Below, piece after piece: positions 36,596 to 47,043 of a DNA stretch of 64,000 bases. The position numbers and the translations under genes are program-made. The stretch is from Nocardia flavorosea (GTDB lineage Bacteria > Actinomycetota > Actinomycetes > Mycobacteriales > Mycobacteriaceae): contig NZ_JADLQL010000002.1 of the NCBI RefSeq assembly GCF_015477805.1, positions 310,001 to 374,000 of the forward strand, read 5' to 3'. The notes below the pieces were generated by a model. That model ran no database searches, was not told the DNA's origin, and saw only the letters and a program-made list of their open reading frames with translations. Every line of letters starts with the position of its first letter. Positions within the stretch are counted from its first letter, which is position 1.

Positions 36596-39500
36596 CTAAT
36601 CATGCCCGCCGCGCCGCGAACCGACCGGCAACGACCCACCGTTTCGCTCCACCCGGCCAAGATATTCCAGCACACCGTCGCGCCGCCGCACGATATCGCC
36701 GGTGCGGTACAGCCGGCCACCGCCGGCCGCCGCGACGAACCGCACGGCGGTCTCGCCGGGAACTGCGTAGAACCCGCGCGCCAACTGCGGCCCGCCGATG
36801 TACATCTCCCCGGCGGTGCCCGGCGGCACCGGACGCATCCGGTCGTCCAGCAGATACACCCGGTCGTTGGTGACCGGCCGCCCGCCGACCGACCCGACGG
36901 TGATCACACCCGTCTCGTCGTGCCCGTACCAGATGACCAGCTCGGCACCGGGTAGCAGGTTCATGAACCGTTCCACCCCGCCCGACGGCAAGGCGGCACC
37001 GTCCACGACCAGCCGCCGCAGACTCGGATGCGTGGCCCGGCCACCGCCGTCGGTGACCGAATCGAGGAACCGGTCCAGCAAGGCGGGCACGACATGCACG
37101 ATCGTCACCCGGTTGGCGGCGATCGACCGCGACAGATCGGCGGCCCGGCCGGGATGATCGGGCATCAGGATCTGCGCGCCGCTGTGCAGCGGCCGGAACA
37201 GCTCCCAGAGGGTGATATCGCCGACCGTGGGCGCCGCATGCAGAACCAGATCCGCCGAATCGTAGGGATGGCTACGCTGCGCCCGGCGCAACCGTTCGAC
37301 CATCTGCCGGTGCGTGCCCGCGACCCCGATCGCCGTATCCGGCCGGTAGCGGATATCGGCGATATCGTCCGCGGCCACCACCGGGTCCGCGGCGGGATCC
37401 GTCGGCAGGTCCAGGTAGAGCAGATCGATCGCGACGACCGGAATACCGGTACCGGTGGTCACACCGTCGTCGGAAATACTCAGCACGCAGATCGGCTCCG
37501 CAGCAGCCAGCACCCGGTCGAGGCCGTCGGCGGAACCACCCGGATCCACCGGCACATAGGCGCCACCGGCACGCAACACCGCGCAGACCGCGACCACCAG
37601 ATCGATTCCCGGGCGCATGGCCACCGCGACCGGAGTCTGCGCACCGACACCGAACCGGATCAGCTCCACCGACAGAGCCCGCGATTTACGGTCCAGTTCG
37701 GCATAGCTGAGCAACCGCGCCCCCTGCCGGACCGCCGGGTCGGCGGGCGTGCGCGCCACCTGCTCGTCGAACAGCGACAGCAGCGTGTTGTCGTCGTCGC
37801 GGGAACCGAGATCGCGGATCGGCGACAGGTACGCGGTGGTCTCCACATCGGCGACCGGCCGCAGGAATGTCGTCGGCTCCGGGTCGGCCGTGGATTCCCC
37901 GCCGACATCCCCGGGCGCCGGGTCACCGCCCTCCCCCGCAGGTTCGTCCGCCACCGCGGCGCGTCCCCGCTCCGGCAGCGACGCGGAGTTTTCGGCATAC
38001 GACTCGCGAGAGACGGGTCGTCGCTGCGGTAGGCCGGAGCCGGTCGGCGGCTCCGAGGCAAGCGAGTCGTCCGGTGACCGGCGCTGCGGCAAACCCGGTT
38101 GCGCGGCCGGCTCCGGCCCGATCCCGGCATCCTGGGCCAGCGGCTGCTGCCGCGCCAGGCCCCTCGAACCCGGCAGGGCCGAGTTCTCCGCGCGGTCATC
38201 GAGGCCCGCGGGCGTAGGCGACCGCTGCGGAAGTGCCTCGCCGGCGGGTTCGGCGGCTACGTCGGTAAACCGTGGCCGCTCGGGCGGCAGACCGTTCGGG
38301 CTCGGCCGGGAGACGTCCCCGTCCTGATTCGCGAAGTCTCCGGCTGTTTCGTCGAGCGGGGGTCGCCCGGTCGGATCGAGTGAGGAGGCTCCCGCGCCTT
38401 GCCCTTCTCTCCCCTGGGCCTGACCACCACCTCGGGGCCGGCGCTGCGGCAGACCCGAGCCCCCGGTCGGCTCCGACTGGGTCAGAGCATCCTGCGACAT
38501 CGGACGCTGCGGCGATCCGTTCGACCCCGACCGGGTCACGTTCCCCACGTGGTCATCGACGTCGCCGGGCGCGGGCTGCCGCTGCGGAAGCGCAGCGGCG
38601 GCAGATTCGGCAACTGCACCGGTGGACAGTGGCCGCCGCTGCGGCAAGCCGCTCGAGTCCGAACCGGCGGTGCCATCGAGATCAACGGGCGCCGGGTGCC
38701 GCTGCGGAAGCACCCCGGCAGCAGACTCGGCAGCTGCACCGGTGGACCGTGGCCGCCGCTGCGGCAGACCGCTCGGGCTCGGCCCGGCTGGGCTCCCGGC
38801 CGGGCCGCCGTCGACGTCTGCCAGCGCGGGTGGGCGCTGTGGGAGTTCCTCCGCGGCGGGGCCGGGAGTGTCTGGAGCCGAGTCGGTGCTCCGTGCCCGG
38901 CGCTGCGGCACACCCGGTCCGGCGGCGAGGGGCTGCGGTCCGGTGATCGGGCGCAGGAGGGAGGTGATCTCCGCATCCGGGACCGGCTGGGATCGCGGTG
39001 TGTGTGGATCGTGGTCCGGGAGCGGATCCCGGTCTGCCGGTACCTGCGACGATATCTCGCCGTACTGCCCCGCTCGGTCCCGCGAAAGCTCCTCGCCGAC
39101 GGGAGGAACGAGATCGGAAGACGGCTGACCATGCGACGGTATGCCCGGACCGGCCGCAGAATCGGCGGTCTCGGAGTCGGCCGGTGCGGACGAATCCGGA
39201 CCAGCCGCCGAGTATGGAGCGGCCGCCGACGACGCAAACGGGTCCGAACCCGCCACAGCATCAGAAACCGCCGCACCGGGCCCGAACGAATCCGAACCGG
39301 ACGCTCCGTAAGAACCGGCCGCCGACGACGCAAGCGAGTCCGAACCCGCCACAGCATCAGAAACGGGTGCCGGCGGCTCGTACGGCTCCGGGGCGGGCGG
39401 CACCTGAGGTGCGGGGGCGGGGGCCGTCGGGCGGAGACCGTGTTCGGCGAGCCCGCCCAGGGCACGCACCCAGTGCTCGGCAAAAGTTTTCACGTCTTCG

Positions 39501-42500
39501 CCGACGAAAACCTCGGTGGCGTAATCGAAGCGGCACAGCAGGCCCTCGTCGGTGACGTCGACCGTCAGCACCAGCGGTACACCGTCCGCCGGGCCGTCGG
39601 TGTGCACGCGGGCGGGCCGCAGGTCGCGGTAGCGCAGTGTGAACCGCCCCGAATCGGCGGCGGCGAATTCGGCGGTGGTCTCGGCGTTCAGATAGCGCAG
39701 CAGTGCGTATCCGGCACCGCCGCCGGGTACCGAGCGGACGAGGTCGCGGATCTGGGTGAGGGCGGCGCCCGCGGCGGGGCCACCGACCAGAGCGTCGGCG
39801 GTATCGATATCGGCCACCTGCACCGACAGCGGGAATTCGGTGGCGAACCCGCCGACCAGGTCCGCACTGCGGCTCACCAGTGAGCGGGCATCGGCGTCGC
39901 AGCGCACCAGTGAACCCAGTGTCCGGACCACCGCTCCCTGTTCACCGGTGCGTAGCGCGATCGCGACCGCGGTCAGCAGTACCTCGGGCACGGTGGCCTG
40001 ATAGGCGTCGGCGGCGGCGGTTACGGCGGCGGTGCCTTCAGCGGTGATGGCCAGCGATACTCGGCGCCGGGCCCGGAGATCGACGGTCCCCAAAGGTGCC
40101 GCGGTCCGGGCGCCCGCCAGATTCCGGCGCCACCAACCGGCCTCGTCGAGGAGATCGATCGACCGGGCGCGCTGATCGAGAGCCTGTACGAGTTGCGGCA
40201 GCCGTGATTCCGCGATCGCGGGCGCAGTCTCGCCGGCGATCAGTTCATCGACGATCACCCGCCAGGACCGGTCGTCGACAACGAGACCGTTGGCCACGAC
40301 CACCAGTCGCCGCGCCGATTCGGCGCCGGTGACCACGAAATGGATATTGCGGCCGGTTGCCGGATCGAGGGCGTCCGCGGCCGCTTGCACGACATCGTCG
40401 GTTGCGACCGTGTTCTCGCCGGATTCGGGATCGAGCCACCAGTACGGCCGGTCGCCACGCTGGTCACGCGGGGGAATCCACAGGGCCGGTGTCCGATCGT
40501 TGCTGTCGAGCCGGGCCGACAGCATCGGATGACGGGTTACCAGCGCGCGAACCACTGCTTCGGTGTGGTCGAGTGACCGGCCGGCGGGCAGGTCCAGCAC
40601 GATCGACCGGACTTCGACCCCCGGTAGTGGATTGCCGAGCAGGCGGAGCGCCGTGGGAGTCACGGGCAGTTCACCGGAAACGTGGAGGCCGCCGGAATGC
40701 TCGCCTTCGTCCTCGGGACCACGCTGGGGTTCGGGAACCGTGGCGGTGGCCGCGCCAGGCGTGTTCGAGGTTCCCGCGGCGATCCGGTTCGCGCTGTCTG
40801 CGCCGCCGGAACGCGCACCCGCACCGCCGACGCCCCCGGTCTCCGCGGCCTCGAACTCGGCGCCGGTACCGGCTTCCGGCGGAATATCCGCACCGCCGGC
40901 CGCCGCGGTATCCGTACCGCCGGCCGGTCCGGTGTTGCGGCGACCGGCCGCCCCGATCCCCGAGGCCGCGGCGCGTGCACCGCCTACCTCCGCCGGAGCC
41001 TCGAAGTCGCCCGCAGAGCCGCCGGCTACGTCTCCCACTGCAGAACGGCGACCCGCCCCGCGGACGAGTTCGGCATCTGCAGGGTTCGCGACCCCACCGA
41101 CGACATCGGCAGCCGCTGCCCCGCCGTGAGCGGGATCGGCCAGATCCGAGTACGCGGCATCCGCACCCACATCGCCGGCGACGTCGGCAGCCGACGTCCC
41201 AACACCTGCACCACCGACGACATCGGCATCGGTGCCCGCCGCCCCTGTATCACCGGCCACACCGGATTCCGCCGCCCCGCGATCACCGCGACCGGTCATA
41301 TCCGAATGCGCGGTACCGGCACCTCCATCGCGAACGAGGTCGGCGGCCGGTATCCGAACACCCGGACCACCGAGCACACCGGCATCCGCGGCACCTGGAT
41401 CCGCACCGCCGGTCAGATCCGCAGTAGCACGAGTTTCCGCACCACCGATCGCAGCGGCATCCGCAGTTCCGGCTCCTACACCACCGGGTATGGCCGCGAG
41501 ACCGGCATCACTGGGGTCTTCCACGGCGGTAGCCCGGGTATCGGCACCACCGGACAGACGTGTGTTCACGGTTCCCGGACCCGCATCACCAGGCGTGGCC
41601 GAGGCACCGGAATCTCCGGCTGGGTCCGCGGACCCGACCACGGAACCGGCATCGGGCAGGTAGGGGGCGGTATCGCGAACGACGTGCGCGGCTCCGGTGC
41701 GGGCACCTGCCGGACTCGCAGGTCCTGTGGGCGCGTCAGCGGCGCGGTAAGTGTCGGCGGGCCGGGCCTCCGCGATTGCGGCAACACGGTCCGCTGCGCG
41801 ACCGTCCGGCTGCGCGACGGGGTCTGCCGGGGCCGGCTCGAGGGCGCTGGGGAGCATCGGCACGTCGTCGGGGTTCGGCAGCCGGTCGGTGTCGGGTTCG
41901 CCGGCGGGGTTCAGCGCAATCCGCTCGACCGTCTGGAACGCCACGGGCAGCAGCGCGGCCGGTAGCAGCCGGGCGAGCCCGGCCCGGACCTGTTCGAGGT
42001 CCGCGCCGGCGCCGTGTTCGGACACCACATAGGCGGCCAACCGGCTGCCCGGGGCGGTCGGGTCGCTACCCGCGGCGGCGGTGCGCGCCAGGACCGCGGC
42101 GTCGGCGATCCCGGGCAGTGTGCGGAGGGCGTCCGCGATAACGTGCGGGCGGATGCGGTGGCCACGGAACCGGATCTGATGGTCGGTGCGGCCGAGCAGG
42201 TCCAGGCGCTGCGGTGTGGTGTGGGTGGCGTCACGCCACAGCACCAGATCGCCCGTGCGGTACATCCGCTGGCCGTATCCGAACGGGTTGGCCACGAAGC
42301 GGGCTGCGGTGAGGCCCGCCCGGTCCGCGTAGCCGCGGGCCAGCTGGTCACCGGCGAGATACAGTTCGCCGGGCACTCCCGGCGGTACCGGGCGCAATCG
42401 CGAATCCAGGACGTACACCCGGGTGTTCCATTGCGGCAGGCCGATGGGCACCGACCGTTCGATCGATCCGGCGGCCGGCCAGGAAGTGGCCGATACCGCC

Positions 42501-45500
42501 GTTTCGCAGGTTCCGTACAGGTTGTGCACCTGTGCGGCGGAGCGGGCGCGCAGCGCCGAGACGATCTCCGGTGACAACGGTTCGCCGGTCACGAAGACCT
42601 CGCGCAGGCTGCCCACTCGATCGGGGTCGATGAGTCCGGCGAATTCGGCGAGTTCGGCCGGTCCGAAATCGGTGACCGTCACCCCGTAGGCGGTAATGGT
42701 TTCGGCGATCCGGCGGGCATCCGCGGGCCGGGTCAGCACCAGTTCGGCACCGGCGCGCAGCGGCAGGAAGAAACCCCACAGGGAGGTGGCCGCCGTGGCC
42801 GCATTGCGCTGCAGGTAGACGTCGGTGAAACCCAGCGGGGTCTGGGCGAGGCGCAAAGTGATCTGGTTGTTGAGAGCGGTATGCGTGAGGACCGCGAGTT
42901 CTGGACCGTCCGCAGCGGTCGATACGCACATCACGCAGGCCGCGTTACCGGGCCGCGCCGGCCGGGTCAGTTCCGCGGGGCGCAGCGGTTCGGTGGCGTA
43001 CTGCCCGAGTTCGCCGGAATCGACGAGCAGGACCGGCGCGGATCGCCGGCTCGCGTGCAGGGCTTGCGCGACCCGGGATTCGCTCGCACGGTCGGCCAGG
43101 ACGAGAGCCGGTGTGGCGGCATCGATGACCTGCGCGGTCCAGCGCGCCGGATCGCGCGGATCCAGGGGCAGGTAGGCGCCGCCTGCGGTGAGCACGGCGT
43201 AGATGGCGACCACGAGATCGGGGGTGTACCGGGTGGCGATACCCACCACGGTTTCCGCGCCGACCCCGGCCTCGATCAACCGGCGCGCCAGCCGGTTGAC
43301 CCGTCCGTCGAATTCCTGGTAGCTCAGCTCGGTTTCCGCATCGGCGACGGCCACCGTATCGGGCCGGATGGCGACGGTGCGGCGGTAGCCGTCGAGCAGG
43401 AGTTCCGGTGCGACCGGATAGCGGGTGTCGTTCCATACCACGAGCAGCCGGTCGAGGTCGGCACGCGAAAGCAGATCGATATCGCCGACCGGGCCGTCCG
43501 GGTCGCCGCCGGCGACGGTGAGTACCCGCTGGAAACGCCGCGCGACCTCGGCGACGGCGGTGTGCCCGATCCGGTCCGCCGCGAAGCGGAATGCGGCCGC
43601 GATACCGTCCGGGGAGCCGTCGGGTGCTCGGTGCGGGTCGATGACCAGCCGTAATGCCGCGCCGACCGAGGTAGCAGGCACCTCGACGGGTTCGGTGGCC
43701 AGGCTCGGCATTTCCAGCCGTGGAATATCGTTGTGCCGCAGGGAGATCGCCACATCGAACAGGGGACCGTCCAGGCCCAGTGCCGCGGTGAGCAGTTCGA
43801 ACGGCAGATCCGCGTTCGCGAAGGTCCGGCGATCCGATTCCGCGATCCGTTGGACCAGGTCGAGGAAGGATTCGGCGGGGTCGATACGGGTGCGCAGCAC
43901 GACGGTGTTGGCGTAGGGGCCGATCGCGTCGTCGAGTTCGCGTTCGTCACTTCCGCGCACGGAACTGCCCAGCACGATATCGGCGACCGCCGCCGACCGG
44001 GCCAGCAGCACGGTGAACGCCGCGCGCAGCACGATGAATTCGGAGGTGCCGGCCCGCTGGGCGATATCGGCGATGCGGCGATGGGTGCGGGTGCCGATAT
44101 CGAAGGCGTGCACGCCTTCACCGGTGGCGCCGGCTGCGGTGCCGGCCGGGAATTCGAGCCGTGCAGGCAGTTCGGCCAGGTACTCGCGCCAGTACGCGAG
44201 CCGGCGGGCGGCGAGTGAATCCCGGTTGTCGATATCGCCGAGTTCGGCCCGGCGGCCGAGGAAGTAGTCGAGATATTGGATCGACAGCGGCTGCCACAGC
44301 GGCCGAGACCGGTTGCGCCGGCCGAGGAACGCCCGCAGCAGGTCTCGTAGCAGCAGTCCGGCCGAAACGTCGTCGGCGAGGATCCGGTGCACCACCACTG
44401 CGACCACGTGTTCCCGCGGGCCCAGTTCGGCCAGCGCGAACCGGACCGGGACCTGCTCGGCGTCGGCGGCGTCGAAATCCGTATGCGCCAGCACGTCCAG
44501 CCATTCGGCCAGCTCGGCGGCGGGTACCGGTTCGGCGACCACTTCGGGGACGGCCTGTTCGCGCGGCAGAACGACCTGCTGCGGCTCCCCGCCGACCTCC
44601 GGGTAGACGGTGCGCAGGGTTTCGTGCCGGTCGACCACATCGGCGACCGCGGCCTGCATCGCCGTGGCGTCCAGGTTGCCGGTCAAGCGCATCGCCGCGG
44701 TGATCGTTTCGACGGCGGTATCGGGCGCGGTCCGGTTGCGGTCCCACCACTGCCGCTGCCCGGGTGAGAGCGGAATGATCGCGGGACGTTCCACCACGCT
44801 CGGCGGGCCGGCCGGGCGGGTGTCGTCCGTGGCGGTATCCGGGTCGGACGGAGCCGCCGGTCCGGCACCGGAGTTGTCCGGCAGCTCCGATTCCGCGGAC
44901 CAGGCCGGGGGAACTGCCCAGTCCGGCCGGCTCGACAGTGGCTGCGCTGGACGGGCGGCCGCGGTATCCCGCTCGGCCGGGTGGTCCGCCTCGTGTACGG
45001 CGGACAGCGGGTTCTCGTAGAACGCGGTGGCGTCAGTGGGTATCGGCGCATAACCTCCCCGGCCGTCCGGAGGTCCGGGGAGCTGCCGACCGCTACGCAG
45101 CCAATCGTCGGTCGAGGCCCCGAGCGGGTGCCGGCGGTCGGGTATCTCCAGGTAGCCGCGCCCCCGTAACTCCATATCCCGTTGTTCGGACGCCAGCCGA
45201 CTGCCCGTCTCGGGTAACGACTCCGGGGAATGGCGGTCGAGGTTACCGCCGGAGCTGCGATCCGGCGACACCGGCTCCGGCGAACTGCCCGGCGCGAGGT
45301 CCGAAACCGCCGGCTCGGACGTACCGGGGCTGCCGGAACCCGGATCGGAAGGCCCGGATCCATACGCCACCGAATCGGCACCGATTACTCGCCCGCCCGG
45401 GCTTGCGGCGTCCCGGATCGGCAGACTCTGTGCGTAATCGGGTAGTTCGTCGGCGGGCAACGCAGCCGGCTCGGCCGTGACTTCCCGCGGCCCCGCCGGA

Positions 45501-46834
45501 TCGGCGGCCGTTTCCGCGCGACCCGGCCGCGATATCGCGGCGGATCCGTCGTGGGCCGGTAACTCGATCCGTCCCACATATTCCATGGCGCCGCCCGGTC
45601 CGCGACGCACCAGGTCACCGGTGCGGTAGAGCCGGGAGCCGTCCCCGGCGAACGGGTCGGCCACCAGCAGTTGCGCCGTCTGTCCCGGCCGGCGGTGGTA
45701 GCCGCGCGCCAATTGCGGGCCACCCAGGTACAACTCACCTACCGCGCCATCGGGAACCGCGGCGAGCCGCTCGTCCAGGATATGCGCCGCGACCCCGCGG
45801 ATCGGGGTGCCGAGGGTGCGTGGGCCGCCCGGAGTCAGCGGTGAGCTGATACTGGTCATAATGGTGGCCTCGGCCGGCCCGTACCCCTGGTAGAGGGCCC
45901 GGGGCGAACCGCCGGTGACCGGAATCGCCCAGCGCTGCACCGTCTCGGGCGGGCACGGCCGCCGGCCCGTGATCACCACGCCCAGTTCGTCCAGTCCGGT
46001 GGGGTCGATCAGTTCCAGCGCGTCCGCGGGCAGGTAGGCGTGGGTCACGCCGGTGCGCTGTAGCAGGGCCGCCAGTTCATCGGCCCGCGATACCAGCGGG
46101 GACACCACGACCATGGTCGCCGCGCCGCCCAGTGCCAGCAGTAGTTCCAGGACCGAGGAATCGGAGGGCAGCGGCGCGAAGTTCAGGGTGCGGTCCTCGG
46201 GTTCCACCCGGTAGCGGCCCTGCTGTTCGCTGCAGAGACCGGATAATCCGGCCTGGGTCACCACGATCCCGTCCGGCAAAGTCTCGCCGTCGGCGGCATA
46301 GGTTACGTACGCGGGATGTTCGGCGCGCAGCGGGCGGATCCGGTCGGCGTAGGTGACCGCTTCGGCGGAGAACTGTTCCAGCGAACGGGCCGTATCGACC
46401 GTGTCGACCTGCAACCATTCGATTTCTTCCGGCAGTTCGGTGCGCACCCAGGACACCGCCAGGCCGTAGACGGCACCGGCGTCGACGAGCAGGTGCGCGA
46501 CCCAGCCCGGCGGATAGGCCGGATCGATCGGGACGAATCCGGCGCCGGTTTTGGCCACGGCCCATATCGCGAGAACCGCGTCCAGCGAACGCGGAATGGC
46601 CACGGCAACCAGATCCTCCGGCCCGATACCGCGGGCTATCAGTGCCCGGGCCAGCCGGCTGGACCAGGCGTCCAGATCGGCGTAGGTGACCTGTTCCAGC
46701 GGCCCGGTACCGTCGGCGAGGACGAGGGCGACACCATCGGGATCGGTTTCGACGGCGTTGGCGATCAGTTGCGGCAGTGTGATCACGCGGGGCCGCCGGG
46801 TTCGCTGCGGTCTGGCCCGGACCGGCCGCGTCAT
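36596..46834 (-). CDS. Giant NRPS-derived protein, catalytic motifs lost (second of pair)
   Basis: 3412 residues in one unbroken frame. Order: adenylation core 20-420 (A3 reads YAADGETLPDG; ends at the hinge), disordered linker 425-680, condensation 685-1125 (VHRILADD, second His replaced by Arg), adenylation 1140-1655 with its A-sub part (A3 reads VSTAADGPELA, A10 Lys is Glu in LNPAGEPDTD), Gly/Ala/Asp-rich linker 1660-2055, epimerisation-like domain 2055-2465 (ANGLVVDDRSW), Pro-rich linker 2470-3010 with LPQRRP repeats, adenylation core 3015-3412 ending at the hinge. No carrier domain is visible. YRTGD and the Tyr-Gly...Glu (A5) stay recognisable, so the folds may persist. GGAG precedes the ATG. 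Not expected to make a peptide; could be a scaffold or a slowly decaying gene. Confidence 0.85.
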   Translation of the reverse strand: MTRPVRARPQRTRRPRVITLPQLIANAVETDPDGVALVLADGTGPLEQVTYADLDAWSSRLARALIARGIGPEDLVAVAIPRSLDAVLAIWAVAKTGAGFVPIDPAYPPGWVAHLLVDAGAVYGLAVSWVRTELPEEIEWLQVDTVDTARSLEQFSAEAVTYADRIRPLRAEHPAYVTYAADGETLPDGIVVTQAGLSGLCSEQQGRYRVEPEDRTLNFAPLPSDSSVLELLLALGGAATMVVVSPLVSRADELAALLQRTGVTHAYLPADALELIDPTGLDELGVVITGRRPCPPETVQRWAIPVTGGSPRALYQGYGPAEATIMTSISSPLTPGGPRTLGTPIRGVAAHILDERLAAVPDGAVGELYLGGPQLARGYHRRPGQTAQLLVADPFAGDGSRLYRTGDLVRRGPGGAMEYVGRIELPAHDGSAAISRPGRAETAADPAGPREVTAEPAALPADELPDYAQSLPIRDAASPGGRVIGADSVAYGSGPSDPGSGSPGTSEPAVSDLAPGSSPEPVSPDRSSGGNLDRHSPESLPETGSRLASEQRDMELRGRGYLEIPDRRHPLGASTDDWLRSGRQLPGPPDGRGGYAPIPTDATAFYENPLSAVHEADHPAERDTAAARPAQPLSSRPDWAVPPAWSAESELPDNSGAGPAAPSDPDTATDDTRPAGPPSVVERPAIIPLSPGQRQWWDRNRTAPDTAVETITAAMRLTGNLDATAMQAAVADVVDRHETLRTVYPEVGGEPQQVVLPREQAVPEVVAEPVPAAELAEWLDVLAHTDFDAADAEQVPVRFALAELGPREHVVAVVVHRILADDVSAGLLLRDLLRAFLGRRNRSRPLWQPLSIQYLDYFLGRRAELGDIDNRDSLAARRLAYWREYLAELPARLEFPAGTAAGATGEGVHAFDIGTRTHRRIADIAQRAGTSEFIVLRAAFTVLLARSAAVADIVLGSSVRGSDERELDDAIGPYANTVVLRTRIDPAESFLDLVQRIAESDRRTFANADLPFELLTAALGLDGPLFDVAISLRHNDIPRLEMPSLATEPVEVPATSVGAALRLVIDPHRAPDGSPDGIAAAFRFAADRIGHTAVAEVARRFQRVLTVAGGDPDGPVGDIDLLSRADLDRLLVVWNDTRYPVAPELLLDGYRRTVAIRPDTVAVADAETELSYQEFDGRVNRLARRLIEAGVGAETVVGIATRYTPDLVVAIYAVLTAGGAYLPLDPRDPARWTAQVIDAATPALVLADRASESRVAQALHASRRSAPVLLVDSGELGQYATEPLRPAELTRPARPGNAACVMCVSTAADGPELAVLTHTALNNQITLRLAQTPLGFTDVYLQRNAATAATSLWGFFLPLRAGAELVLTRPADARRIAETITAYGVTVTDFGPAELAEFAGLIDPDRVGSLREVFVTGEPLSPEIVSALRARSAAQVHNLYGTCETAVSATSWPAAGSIERSVPIGLPQWNTRVYVLDSRLRPVPPGVPGELYLAGDQLARGYADRAGLTAARFVANPFGYGQRMYRTGDLVLWRDATHTTPQRLDLLGRTDHQIRFRGHRIRPHVIADALRTLPGIADAAVLARTAAAGSDPTAPGSRLAAYVVSEHGAGADLEQVRAGLARLLPAALLPVAFQTVERIALNPAGEPDTDRLPNPDDVPMLPSALEPAPADPVAQPDGRAADRVAAIAEARPADTYRAADAPTGPASPAGARTGAAHVVRDTAPYLPDAGSVVGSADPAGDSGASATPGDAGPGTVNTRLSGGADTRATAVEDPSDAGLAAIPGGVGAGTADAAAIGGAETRATADLTGGADPGAADAGVLGGPGVRIPAADLVRDGGAGTAHSDMTGRGDRGAAESGVAGDTGAAGTDADVVGGAGVGTSAADVAGDVGADAAYSDLADPAHGGAAAADVVGGVANPADAELVRGAGRRSAVGDVAGGSAGDFEAPAEVGGARAAASGIGAAGRRNTGPAGGTDTAAAGGADIPPEAGTGAEFEAAETGGVGGAGARSGGADSANRIAAGTSNTPGAATATVPEPQRGPEDEGEHSGGLHVSGELPVTPTALRLLGNPLPGVEVRSIVLDLPAGRSLDHTEAVVRALVTRHPMLSARLDSNDRTPALWIPPRDQRGDRPYWWLDPESGENTVATDDVVQAAADALDPATGRNIHFVVTGAESARRLVVVANGLVVDDRSWRVIVDELIAGETAPAIAESRLPQLVQALDQRARSIDLLDEAGWWRRNLAGARTAAPLGTVDLRARRRVSLAITAEGTAAVTAAADAYQATVPEVLLTAVAIALRTGEQGAVVRTLGSLVRCDADARSLVSRSADLVGGFATEFPLSVQVADIDTADALVGGPAAGAALTQIRDLVRSVPGGGAGYALLRYLNAETTAEFAAADSGRFTLRYRDLRPARVHTDGPADGVPLVLTVDVTDEGLLCRFDYATEVFVGEDVKTFAEHWVRALGGLAEHGLRPTAPAPAPQVPPAPEPYEPPAPVSDAVAGSDSLASSAAGSYGASGSDSFGPGAAVSDAVAGSDPFASSAAAPYSAAGPDSSAPADSETADSAAGPGIPSHGQPSSDLVPPVGEELSRDRAGQYGEISSQVPADRDPLPDHDPHTPRSQPVPDAEITSLLRPITGPQPLAAGPGVPQRRARSTDSAPDTPGPAAEELPQRPPALADVDGGPAGSPAGPSPSGLPQRRPRSTGAAAESAAGVLPQRHPAPVDLDGTAGSDSSGLPQRRPLSTGAVAESAAAALPQRQPAPGDVDDHVGNVTRSGSNGSPQRPMSQDALTQSEPTGGSGLPQRRPRGGGQAQGREGQGAGASSLDPTGRPPLDETAGDFANQDGDVSRPSPNGLPPERPRFTDVAAEPAGEALPQRSPTPAGLDDRAENSALPGSRGLARQQPLAQDAGIGPEPAAQPGLPQRRSPDDSLASEPPTGSGLPQRRPVSRESYAENSASLPERGRAAVADEPAGEGGDPAPGDVGGESTADPEPTTFLRPVADVETTAYLSPIRDLGSRDDDNTLLSLFDEQVARTPADPAVRQGARLLSYAELDRKSRALSVELIRFGVGAQTPVAVAMRPGIDLVVAVCAVLRAGGAYVPVDPGGSADGLDRVLAAAEPICVLSISDDGVTTGTGIPVVAIDLLYLDLPTDPAADPVVAADDIADIRYRPDTAIGVAGTHRQMVERLRRAQRSHPYDSADLVLHAAPTVGDITLWELFRPLHSGAQILMPDHPGRAADLSRSIAANRVTIVHVVPALLDRFLDSVTDGGGRATHPSLRRLVVDGAALPSGGVERFMNLLPGAELVIWYGHDETGVITVGSVGGRPVTNDRVYLLDDRMRPVPPGTAGEMYIGGPQLARGFYAVPGETAVRFVAAAGGGRLYRTGDIVRRRDGVLEYLGRVERNGGSLPVGSRRGGHD
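38000..38910 (-). repeat. LPQRRP-type degenerate repeats inside the giant NRPS-like gene
   Basis: Residues about 2643-2945 of the 3412-residue protein carry about a dozen copies of LPQR(R/H/Q/S/P)P, mostly 19-26 residues apart in a Pro/Ser/Ala-rich disordered stretch. The copies give the nucleotide pattern CGCTGCGGCA in the plus strand. Likely expanded by in-frame slippage; could be a multivalent binding tract. Confidence 0.75.
40672..41857 (-). repeat. Gly/Ala/Asp/Thr-rich linker with weak repeats
   Basis: Residues about 1660-2055 of the 3412-residue protein consist of loosely repeated units such as DVVGGAG, GTADA and TRATADLTGG. No fold is expected. The stretch joins a broken adenylation domain to a broken epimerisation-like domain. 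Confidence 0.65.
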
Positions 46835-47043
46835 GCTGCGCTCCGGAGGAAGTCATACCGCTGACCGACTACCGCATCCATCTGTCCGCCTCGCCTGCCT
46901 ATCGCACTTCACCGCCGCGCCGACCGTGGCCGCGGCATGGTGGCAGCCTGCCACAACGCGCCGATCCCCGGTATGGCACCCGGCAGGTTACCGCCCCGGC
47001 CACGGTTCGACCATCCGGTGACCGTATCCGGATCGGGAGTCTG

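Noticed and set aside
40682..41965. Plus-strand open frames of 350-430 codons opposite the Gly/Ala linker of the second giant gene
   Set aside because: They arise from the biased repeat composition; no start signal or domain, while the minus frame continues conserved NRPS domains on both sides.
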